DNA from: JBLIRR01 sp049472395
Lineage (GTDB): Bacteria; SZUA-182; DTGQ01; JBLIRR01
DNA: 61,337 bases
Reading direction: 5' to 3'
Assembly: GCA_049472395.1 (NCBI GenBank)
Contig: JBLIRR010000039.1
Coordinates: 1-61,337 of the forward strand
The notes beneath the pieces were generated by a model. It had not been told where the DNA came from and made no database searches. It worked only from the letters and a program-made list of their open reading frames with translations. The stretch's first letter is position 1. Each line of letters opens with the position of its first letter. Shown here in pieces: positions 26,301 to 32,533 of this stretch. Both the position numbers and the translations under genes were made by a program.

Positions 26301-26508
26301 AAAAACAAGGAGTATGCAGGTCGGTGGTGGCATTCCTTCGGAACCCGTGGTTATTTTAACTGAAACAGGACAGAAAATATTTATTTCAGTGGGAAGTACT
26401 AATACTGATTTTGAAAGCGATTCAATTGGGGCAGGAATTATAGACATTGATCTGACACCCCTTCCTCTAAATTTCTTTTTCCTGTGGTGGAGAGAAATTA
26501 CACCCTAG
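23329..26508 (+). CDS. pilY1: PilY1-type pilus tip adhesin
   Basis: A 1059-residue secreted protein with a signal segment (residues 1-27, ending NMADA). The N-terminal half has the PilY1 pattern PPNIVFLLDNGAEM (a vWA-like first strand), NWIFFSGAD and YSPLAEGLATVGGYF. The C-terminal half is the beta-propeller of PilY1: GDVLHSTPVIIRYN, YFGSNDGALHAV, DYNNNGFIDKVYGGDCGGQLWR (the calcium-binding loop that regulates pilus retraction in Pseudomonas), and VGSGDREDAC. An extra loop, DLNGDGDINAEESDQA, resembles an EF-hand site. AAGGAGG precedes ATG 23329. It is last of the minor pilin operon; the pilus motor and major pilin genes are not in this window. Confidence 0.9.
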   Translation: MKRATYYGIVIIFCMLVMLLTKNMADADDTCMFMSTANDVPPNIVFLLDNGAEMEQIIWHPAYDNTVDYTPDPNTEVEFINGFFNTNGYTIVKKNANIYYIRQILDDLLPDTTGGCENSVSGSSTFTINGRTVTLPALPSMDAVDGVIDNAAMFRYSKNYLNWIFFSGADIGDGSDLPAKSRFYNAKKALMTVAKLTANRAKFAIYNFANDAGASNVQPLGNVVKTPLAALPENNILEENYVNNINNMGTVTYSPLAEGLATVGGYFASPSSGVVGEYCQKNFAVVVSPGISSQDLDPISQSCPSSFSDYDGDDSGGIGEGNIKVDSTTYTIPINLNGSTWLDDVAYYLYDNDIVGYQDGFQNVLTYTIGFLASLESNLYLKNTSNNGNGNFNLYDSSDPDYGRYHFEAESPENLSSVIIAAINDIILKTAIFVSPVVPVSRTMSDNKIYMAFFRPNEGNFWEGNLVKFGISSDNKITDCNGNPATWPNGALREDAEPYWATQHWADFSKSNYIHNSSRNIYTHIGPADLTDPNNEFSSSNSKLTSSRLGNPSTPIEKIINYIRGADVFDEDDDGDITENRGIITGDVLHSTPVIIRYNSSSTMVYFGSNDGALHAVRDDDGTESWAYIPHDQLSNLKDMVEGSSHRYFVDSSPTVYLNDLNGDGDINAEESDQAILISGQRKGGTGYFALDITNPEAPLFLWTFDQSDDAELGESWSEPEFGWVKTFDGDTTGTPVAFIGGGYSVNNVKGKAIFVINVISGAIVAKYSAVTGMDYSFPGTLKVMDYNNNGFIDKVYGGDCGGQLWRLGKFSDEGVPFAFPQCDENIMNWSAQVILDGDPAHAIKFFYPPCVTLEKGYDLVFVGSGDREDACATTSADRIYCIKDTHANITLEETDLVDVTNPSATPPDLDNPGDVDFNGNIDQGWYIQFTDSFGNGTGEKVLAEGIVFNKVFYVTTFTPNDDVCLPGGFGELYALDYKTGQAVLKFGNEVKTRSMQVGGGIPSEPVVILTETGQKIFISVGSTNTDFESDSIGAGIIDIDLTPLPLNFFFLWWREITP

Positions 26509-26566
26509 ACACCATATACATGCTATGTGTTCATACCAATATCAGCGAGTGATTGAGGAGTCCCTC

Positions 26567-26929
26567 TCAGTGACATCCATTGTGTTCCCTGCATGCATCA
26601 AGTCCATTTAAGGAATCATTGAAAAGGCCATTTATGGCATCTTTCACTCTGCCGACGTGACCGGATACCTTAATACCTGCCTGAGCAAACTTTTGCTGAG
26701 CTCCCATACCCATACCACCAGAGATGACATGTGTGATATTATATTTCAACAGCTCATCGACCGCTCTGCATCCACCGCCACCATGTTGAGCGTTATTACC
26801 AACGACCTCTGTGCTCTTAATTGTATTGTTTTCAATATCCACAATGAGAAAATACCTGCATTGACCAAAATGCAGGGATACAGTGCTCTCTAACCCTTTT
26901 TCGTCGTTTAACGTGATGCCTATTCTCAT
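26567..26929 (-). CDS. NifX-like (dinitrogenase FeMo-cofactor family) protein, second locus
   Basis: A 120-residue single-domain member of the same family as the gene at 8361. It shows MRIGITLNDEKGLESTVSLHFGQCRYF, the glycine turn HGGGGCRAVDELL, and ITHVISGGMGMGAQQKFAQAGI. The C-terminus adds a Cys/His tail (CREHNGCH) absent from the first copy, a possible metal-binding site. GGAGG lies seven bases upstream of ATG 26929. It follows fur by 41 bases on the same strand, so the two are probably co-transcribed from the Fur-boxed promoter at 27480-27507. A role in iron-sulfur cluster or iron handling is inferred. Confidence 0.82.
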   Translation of the reverse strand: MRIGITLNDEKGLESTVSLHFGQCRYFLIVDIENNTIKSTEVVGNNAQHGGGGCRAVDELLKYNITHVISGGMGMGAQQKFAQAGIKVSGHVGRVKDAINGLFNDSLNGLDACREHNGCH

Positions 26930-26970
26930 AAAAAGCCTCCATATTTATTTGATAACCATTGATATAACTA

Positions 26971-27444
26971 TCATTTCTCTTTTCTACACTTATCACATAC
27001 ACCATAAAATTGAATTTGATGGTTCGTAATAATAAAATTGTATTTTTCGGATAATCCTTTTTCAGTTCTCTTTAACAATTCAATCTCATCATCAATAAAA
27101 TCAGTATAATCAATAATCCTTTTGCATTTGGTACAAATCAGGTGATGATGATGGTTCTTTTTTTCAGGGTCTTCGGCCAGTTCATATCGCGCTCTGCCAT
27201 CGCCAAAGTCAAATCGAAATACGATCCCAATGTTTACCAGAATCTCTAATGTCCTATAAATAGTGGTTAAACCGATTGTAGGGTACGAAGAGTGAATTCT
27301 CATGTAAATATCTTCTGCGCTTAGATGTTTATCAGACTTAGTAAGGGCTTCCAGAATCGCCTCTCTTCCCAAGGTTATTCTATAACCGCATTCCTTTAAC
27401 GTTTCACGCCACCACTTCGGCCCCCGCTGCACTTGTCTTGGCAT
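26971..27444 (-). CDS. fur: Ferric uptake regulator family protein Fur
   Basis: A 157-residue iron-sensing repressor. The N-terminal winged helix reads LKECGYRITLGREAILEAL and SYPTIGLTTIYRTLEILVNIGIV. Then come metal-binding residues in RYELAEDPEKKNHHHHLICTKC (the HHHH-x-x-CxxC signature) and the second zinc pair CDKCRKEK. The zinc site and length are normal for Fur. Among Fur, Zur and PerR the sequence alone does not separate the members. The paired Fur boxes upstream of fur itself and of the MinD operon support an iron role. ATG 27444 follows a purine-rich stretch. Confidence 0.85.
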   Translation of the reverse strand: MPRQVQRGPKWWRETLKECGYRITLGREAILEALTKSDKHLSAEDIYMRIHSSYPTIGLTTIYRTLEILVNIGIVFRFDFGDGRARYELAEDPEKKNHHHHLICTKCKRIIDYTDFIDDEIELLKRTEKGLSEKYNFIITNHQIQFYGVCDKCRKEK

Positions 27445-27458
27445 TTGATTTCCTTATT

Positions 27459-27477
27459 GATAATGGTTCTCATTATC
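27459..27477 (-). promoter_or_regulatory. Fur box upstream of fur
   Basis: GATAATGGTTCTCATTATC (read on the plus strand) matches the 19-base Fur consensus at 16 positions. It starts one base after the -10 element of the fur promoter, the same geometry as at the MinD operon. Autoregulation is expected. Confidence 0.8.
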
Positions 27478-27478
27478 A

Positions 27479-27507
27479 TATATACACGAATGGATTTTTT
27501 TTGTCAA
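27479..27507 (-). promoter_or_regulatory. Promoter of the fur-NifX operon
   Basis: On the minus strand TTGACA (27507-27502), a 17-base spacer, and TATATA (27484-27479). The -35 matches the consensus exactly and the -10 five of six. Confidence 0.7.
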
Positions 27508-28023
27508 GTATTCTTCTGCCACTGCCAAGGCAATCGCATGAAGGATTTTGATTTGTTCAGTAAAAATTTTCATATACCTGTATAGGTCACTCACGAGTAT
27601 TATTATTTTACTATAGAGGACACAGAAATTCACAGAGGGAGTATGAATCTCCGTGTCCTCTGTGCTCTCTGTGGTGAATTTAAAAAGCCTACATTATGCC
27701 CTGGCTGCGTATAGTTAATTGTACAGGATGAAATCTTTCATGCGATTGCCCTGATTTTTCCGGAAGGTTTTTCATGTAAGAAAGTAACTCATTGTTTGTC
27801 AATTTCTTACAAACTAAAAGGGCCCTAACCAAAGCTATATTTTTCTCCTATAGTGTTCTTTGCTTCCATTTTTATTATAAAATGGGGGAAATACAAGGAG
27901 GTGATACCAGCGAATTATAAGTAAAATTTTTAAAATCGAGAATTCTACTCAAAGTATCACCGGAATTTTTAAACAGTTCCGAGTGAAGGATTAAATGAAG
28001 GGAAATAAAGGAGTATTAAATTA
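27508..28023. other. Intergenic region with two inverted repeats
   Basis: AGAGGACAC (27615-27623) pairs with GTGTCCTCT (27653-27661), flanked by partial matches AATTCACAGAG and CTCTGTGGTGAATT, giving an extended palindrome-like element. GGTGATAC (27900-27907) pairs with GTATCACC (27954-27961) upstream of the repeat protein gene. AGGAGG at 27896 is not followed by a useful start. No gene is seen. Confidence 0.45.
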
Positions 28024-28848
28024 ATGAGAGGTTCAAGGACAATATTTTTACAATATGTATGTCTTAGCATGATGTTTGTTTTTGTTTTTTCGTGTGCCAT
28101 CTGTTCTGTTGCTATAGCGCGTGGTGGTGCCGGTGGTGGCAGCGGAGGATATACTATGAGCACCACCGCAATGGCCACTCAAACATATATGAATAACGCC
28201 AATAGCAACGCTTATCAGGCGATGGCTCAAACATATATGAATAATGCCAATAGCAATGCTTATCAGACAATGGCTCAAACATATATGAATAACGCCAATA
28301 GCAATGCTTATCAGACAATGGCTCAAACATATATGAATAATGCTAATAACAATGCTTATCAGACAATGACTCAAGCATATATGAATAACGCCAATAGTAA
28401 CGCTTATCAGACAATGAATTCAGGATATATGAACAGCTATGGACTCCAGACCATGGGAGGTGTGGGATACAATAATAGCCAGGGCACAATGGCAAACTTG
28501 GGGCAATGGAGCATGAAACCTGATAGGACCGTATCGGACACAGCCTTTAACGGGACCAATGCCTTTGCGTTTATGGCATTAAATCAATTTGGAAGCCCCG
28601 ACCTTGGTATATCACGAGCATACGCTTTCGGCAATTACGGAAATAACGGTCCTGCTTTTGGATTGAATCAAGCAGGGTGGGCTAATCAATATAATACGGG
28701 ATTCATGAATCAAGCATCCCGTTCCTATTGGGATGACCTTGACGTTACCCATGCACAGGCAATGTATAATGTGGGACTCATGGGCACGCCATTCATGAAT
28801 ATGAATCAGAACAGTTATCAAAATACATTTACTTATATGATTCCCTAA
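28024..28848 (+). CDS. Secreted protein with five 16-residue tandem repeats
   Basis: A 274-residue exported protein with a signal segment (residues 1-33). A Gly-rich linker is followed by five near-identical copies of QTYMNNANSNAYQTMA (residues 53-132), which are 48-base tandem repeats at the DNA level (28180-28419). Several copies differ only by synonymous bases, so they are recent or gene-converted. The C-terminal half is Asn/Gly/Met/Phe/Tyr-rich without a recognised domain (GYMNSYGLQTMGGVGYNN and on). Repeats of Asn/Tyr/Gln suggest an amyloid-like or matrix-forming exoprotein, which is inference only. AAAGGAG lies about 12 bases upstream of ATG 28024. A clear terminator follows. Confidence 0.7.
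   Translation: MRGSRTIFLQYVCLSMMFVFVFSCAICSVAIARGGAGGGSGGYTMSTTAMATQTYMNNANSNAYQAMAQTYMNNANSNAYQTMAQTYMNNANSNAYQTMAQTYMNNANNNAYQTMTQAYMNNANSNAYQTMNSGYMNSYGLQTMGGVGYNNSQGTMANLGQWSMKPDRTVSDTAFNGTNAFAFMALNQFGSPDLGISRAYAFGNYGNNGPAFGLNQAGWANQYNTGFMNQASRSYWDDLDVTHAQAMYNVGLMGTPFMNMNQNSYQNTFTYMIP
28180..28419 (+). repeat. 48-base tandem repeat, five copies
   Basis: Five copies of a 48-base unit, each encoding QTYMNNANSNAYQTMA with small changes (Ala/Thr, Asn/Ser). The units are in frame with the protein, so this is coding repeat DNA and not a CRISPR array. Confidence 0.85.
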
Positions 28849-28881
28849 TGGATCGATGAGATAGAATAATACATTCATCGC

Positions 28882-28914
28882 AGGGGGATTGTGCAGACAA
28901 TCCCCCTTTTTTTT
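28882..28914 (+). terminator. Rho-independent terminator
   Basis: AGGGGGATTGT and ACAATCCCCCT form an 11-base-pair perfect stem with a GCAG loop, followed by a run of Ts (28908-28914). It ends the transcript of the repeat protein gene, just before the convergent exosortase gene. Confidence 0.9.
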
Positions 28915-28930
28915 CGCTTTGATCTCGGTT

Positions 28931-30742
28931 TTATAATGTTATTTGAGGATTATCGATGTTTTTTATTTCAAGCGTATCGATTTCAATTCCATATGAGAGC
29001 ACATTATCTGTAAAAGTATTCAGAAGGAGATGGTGGATATGAGCAGAATCGAGCACGCCGGCGTAAATTTTCTTAATATTTTTTTGAATAACTCTTTCTG
29101 CTGATTTTTTTAACCGTCTCATTAAAGCATAATCGATTTTTGAAGCCGTTGCGCCAAAATCTTCGTATACTCTGGCAAGATCGGTAGCTTTTGATATCCT
29201 ATAGAAAACCTCCAAGTTTACAGCTACGAGAGGACGTTCTTTATTTTTCACTTTTCCTTCTATCTCAATCCTAATCTTTCGATCCTGCATATCGAATATA
29301 ATAGGATTTTTATTGACATAATTATTTATGTGAAAACCTTGCTCAGCAATGGATGAGGGGTGCCCTTGCGCGTTAATAAATAAAAATCTTTTGCGTGCCG
29401 GCACATAAGCCAAAGAATTTGCAATGAGAGGCGCTTGCCAGAATAAACCATATATGAGAGTGATGATGAGAATTCGCTTTTTACCTATTGTGGAGAGGAA
29501 AACAGGGGAGGGCGGCACAATCATTATAAGTCCTATCAACCATATACCAAATCCCAGATAATAGCCGATTAATTGTGGCTTACTAAAGAATAGCACGATA
29601 ATTAAAGGAAGGATAGCCCCTATGCTCATATGGACTATAGACCATAATAATGGTTTTCCCGACCATTTATCTGATTCCTGGGTCTCTTTTTGAGGGGTCA
29701 AGAGCGTATCAAGCGCTTTTTCTCTTACACCCTGCTTTTTAGAATAGTAAAAAAAGGGGACCCATAGGATGATAGGCACAAGAAGAAGCAGATAAACGCG
29801 AAAAAAACTATACAAGTGCACCCATTTCTTGGCAGTGAACTGGATTATAAGGATAAGGGTGAACACATGATATAAATACAAAAAAACGCTTCCGATCAGG
29901 ATACCCAATGCTTTTATTTTAGGGCGCAATGGCGTAAGGAACATAAGTGAGATAAAGGGCACAAAATTATATACCAAACAAGGGGCATCTGACATCGTCA
30001 CCTGTCCCCCTGTATGAAGCAGCTTGAAATTTTTATTCTCTATCACCAGTCGTATAGGCCAACGAGTGCCCCATGCATTCTTAAACACATATAACACACT
30101 ATTTGTTGCTTTTTGTAAGACCACCAGATAATGCGTAAAGAATAGTGTCAAAAAGATATAGCACAGAAAAGAATAGGAGAAGAATGCAATAATCGTCCAT
30201 AGATACGTGGAAGGTTTTGTCGATTTGAGGTGGAGTCTGCCATTGATCCATAAAATCCATAGATATGCGAGGGCTACAACCAGCACCATGATTGTTGCTT
30301 CAAAAAGATATTCATGGAAGAGCGTGAGATAGCGGGGCCAATGGGTACCGATTATACCCATCAGGACAATGCGCGCTATATTCACTAAATAAAAAAGAGG
30401 AAGAAAGATGAGGAGCCCACCTAATTTGTGGCGGATGGTGGCAGGATAGGCAAGGATAAAAGCGCTAAAAATAATGAACACATAAATCCCCGTGCATTCA
30501 TATATTATTTTTAAAGCCCCGCCCTGCTGCAGAGTAATGGTGTAGTCTGAAATCGTGGTATTAATCCTAAGGATATTCAATATCCCGTATACCATCTCTG
30601 CTGTATAGGCTTTAGAGAAATGAACAAAGGAGGGCATGTGGCGCGCGAGATTATTATTTACATGACAGAGCAGGCATACAAGAATAAGGAATACACAGGA
30701 AGAGTGTATAACCTCTCTATTTTCCTTACAGAATGAGTTCAC
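28931..30742 (-). CDS. Tandem exosortase with C-terminal SPFH/Band-7-like domain
   Basis: A membrane protein of 603-616 residues. The numbering here counts from a weaker upstream ATG at 30781; a better start is the GTG at 30742 (residue 14), eight bases after GAGGAG. Residues 60-180 are an exosortase/archaeosortase core with the three catalytic residues: YECTGIYVFIIFSAF (C96), LVNIARIVLMG (R137) and LFHEYLFEATIM (H156). Residues 245-345 look like a degenerate second copy (GGQVTMSDAPCLVYNFVPF, with C268 but no matching Arg). More helices follow, then a soluble tail (about 500-616) matching the SPFH/prohibitin pattern: LVAVNLEVFYRIS, LARVYEDFG, RRLKKSAERVI, SYGIEIDTLEIKNI. Exosortases cleave sorting signals of secreted proteins. 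I know of no such fusion, and no PEP-CTERM-like substrate is seen here. Confidence is high for the exosortase and moderate for the SPFH part. Confidence 0.75.
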   Translation of the reverse strand: MNSFCKENREVIHSSCVFLILVCLLCHVNNNLARHMPSFVHFSKAYTAEMVYGILNILRINTTISDYTITLQQGGALKIIYECTGIYVFIIFSAFILAYPATIRHKLGGLLIFLPLFYLVNIARIVLMGIIGTHWPRYLTLFHEYLFEATIMVLVVALAYLWILWINGRLHLKSTKPSTYLWTIIAFFSYSFLCYIFLTLFFTHYLVVLQKATNSVLYVFKNAWGTRWPIRLVIENKNFKLLHTGGQVTMSDAPCLVYNFVPFISLMFLTPLRPKIKALGILIGSVFLYLYHVFTLILIIQFTAKKWVHLYSFFRVYLLLLVPIILWVPFFYYSKKQGVREKALDTLLTPQKETQESDKWSGKPLLWSIVHMSIGAILPLIIVLFFSKPQLIGYYLGFGIWLIGLIMIVPPSPVFLSTIGKKRILIITLIYGLFWQAPLIANSLAYVPARKRFLFINAQGHPSSIAEQGFHINNYVNKNPIIFDMQDRKIRIEIEGKVKNKERPLVAVNLEVFYRISKATDLARVYEDFGATASKIDYALMRRLKKSAERVIQKNIKKIYAGVLDSAHIHHLLLNTFTDNVLSYGIEIDTLEIKNIDNPQITL

Positions 30743-30903
30743 GATAATATCTCCTCTTATACTCGTTTCATTGTATACCATGAACCTGATATTGGTAAAG
30801 AAATAGGGGTTTTTTATTTTTTTACTCCAATGCCATATGGTGCTATACTATATAAGTTGTGAGAAAAATCCTTTGAACAGTGCATTTTTATAAGTATGGT
30901 CGT

Positions 30904-31122
30904 ATGAAACTTATTGTATCATTATTTATTCTTATAGGTATTATAGTATTATATGAATCAAAATTATGCCGCAAAAAGGTAAAAGATTTATGGTCATCCT
31001 ACGGACCATTTGATTTTTCAGAGCAATCCGGCACAATAAAAAGTGAATATTGCACTTACTCAAGCTGTGGTCAAGGATTTCATCATATAATAGTATCCGA
31101 CATTCGTAAATGGATCGGCTAA
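30904..31122 (+). CDS. Possible small membrane-anchored protein
   Basis: A 72-residue open frame starting at ATG 30904 with one hydrophobic N-terminal segment (LIVSLFILIGIIVLY), followed by a polar region with three cysteines (a segment around SEYCTYSSCGQGFHHIIVSD). An upstream GTG start at 30880 would add eight residues. The ribosome site is weak. It lies divergent from the exosortase gene and convergent with the secreted protein at 31279. There is no homologue I recognise, so this may be real or chance. Confidence 0.35.
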   Translation: MKLIVSLFILIGIIVLYESKLCRKKVKDLWSSYGPFDFSEQSGTIKSEYCTYSSCGQGFHHIIVSDIRKWIG

Positions 31123-31187
31123 ATCAACATTGGAGCATACCGTCCTACATGGAGATTTTCACAACACTGATGATGTTTTATTGAGCA

Positions 31188-31220
31188 ACAAGCCGTCCCT
31201 CAATAGGTGGGACGGCTTGT
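31188..31220. terminator. Perfect 12-base-pair hairpin between converging genes
   Basis: ACAAGCCGTCCC (31188-31199) and GGGACGGCTTGT (31209-31220) form a perfect stem with a nine-base loop. It sits downstream of the small plus-strand frame and close to the end of the convergent gene at 31279. No T-run follows on either strand. Confidence 0.5.
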
Positions 31221-31278
31221 GTTGTTATAGCATGGATGATTCACTCATTCATTATTTATACGCTTATAAAAGCAGTGA

Positions 31279-32205
31279 CTATCGGAACAGGAAATTAAAA
31301 GGTTGCGTATTTACAGGCTCTTGACTTTGTCCCAGTGTTGGTGCGGTGAACTGAACTGCCGGCAGAAATGGGCTTGCAGGTGAAGTCTTTTGTGAGATAC
31401 CCAAAAGAGTGGGTGTCTGCGTTTCAGTAAAGATGGCAGGCGCAGGTTCTGGTTTTGTTTCGACACTCGATGTATCAGCACCTGAAACTTCTTGAGCAGA
31501 GAGAAGAGGGTAGACTATATTCGATTTGTCGAGTATCGTCTCTGACATGGTCATTACCCGACTGGCCGCAGATTGCGTGAGAAGCATTTCCTGCTCTGCT
31601 TTTAAGGAAGAATCACAGAGCCAATCCTTGAAGATGACCTCTTTTACCTCTACTGATATGGGGATAAAGGGCACTCTACACCCGACTTCCTCTAAATAGG
31701 CAACCAATTTGGGGACATACCATACAATATCATAGGTATATTTTCTAAGAGAGTTGTCAGTATCCTGATCATTTGAAAGCAAGAGTTTTGCAAGTGAAAT
31801 TGTTCTGTTCCCTTTTGGGGGAACGGTAAATGTCGTGGCTGCCATATACATCCCTTCACTGTTGTAAAGGGTTACCCTTCCTGTTATTTCGAAACGATCT
31901 GTGGGAACATCACTACAGGTCACCAATAGACGTTCTGCGGGGTTAACTATCGTGAGGAAGGTGTCGGCTTTCACGTTAAAAAAGCATACATCATCGTGGG
32001 TTCTGCCGATTTGTACTGCGCCGGCATGGACTATTTTCCCTGTTATGGGCGGAAAGGCAGCAATAAGCTCATTTACTGCCAAGGGCTCTGCTTCGAGCAT
32101 TATTTGAGCATAGAGGGCGTGCTGGGCACCCATGAGAAATAATACTGCTATACACGCTATTGAAAACGTACACAATATCGCGTTTATTTTTGTATTCTTA
32201 CACAT
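31279..32205 (-). CDS. Secreted hypothetical protein
   Basis: A 308-residue exported protein with a signal peptide (about residues 10-34, ending LYAQ). The mature part has a beta-rich middle (IVNPAERLLVTCSDVPTD, FEITGRVTLYNSEGMYMAAT) that reads like a fibronectin or immunoglobulin-like domain with four or five cysteines. A Pro/Thr/Ser/Gln-rich C-terminal tail of about 70 residues follows (TKPEPAPAIFTETQTPTLLG). Downstream of the catalytic-looking part there is no sorting signal. It lies upstream of the exosortase gene on the same strand, about 500 bases away with an unrelated small frame between, so co-transcription is doubtful. No function is assigned. Confidence 0.6.
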   Translation of the reverse strand: MCKNTKINAILCTFSIACIAVLFLMGAQHALYAQIMLEAEPLAVNELIAAFPPITGKIVHAGAVQIGRTHDDVCFFNVKADTFLTIVNPAERLLVTCSDVPTDRFEITGRVTLYNSEGMYMAATTFTVPPKGNRTISLAKLLLSNDQDTDNSLRKYTYDIVWYVPKLVAYLEEVGCRVPFIPISVEVKEVIFKDWLCDSSLKAEQEMLLTQSAASRVMTMSETILDKSNIVYPLLSAQEVSGADTSSVETKPEPAPAIFTETQTPTLLGISQKTSPASPFLPAVQFTAPTLGQSQEPVNTQPFNFLFR

Positions 32206-32533
32206 AATTTTTTCTCCCTAGATTACATAATAAATCCACACTATGCCACTTCAGTTTGTAGTAGTATACTGGGATAAAAAAAATAAAGGTACTATAAAAT
32301 AATTAATGGGTCACTCTATTATGCAACGCATCCCCCCTTTCTTTATAAAATAGACTGTTATTTTGGTTTGTAGCAAAAGACGATTGTAAATAGTATTTTT
32401 TCAACCACCTGTCCAATAAAGAAAAAAAGAGAAAGATAACAGTTTTTTTAATGTCATTTATTTTGTATAATCTTTAATATATCTTTAAGTCCATAAAAGG
32501 AATGCAGGGGGGGCATCCAAAGGAGGCAAAAAA
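32206..32533. other. Intergenic region upstream of the VIT-vWA gene
   Basis: AT-rich region between divergent genes. TATAAT at 32466-32471 could be a -10 element but its -35 is poor. AAAGGAGG precedes ATG 32534. No gene is seen. Confidence 0.4.

Noticed and set aside
28180..28419. Possible CRISPR array
   Set aside because: Repeats are directly adjacent, without spacers, and in frame with a secreted protein.
31130..31324. 64-codon plus-strand frame
   Set aside because: It runs through the perfect hairpin and into the end of the convergent gene, with no ribosome site.
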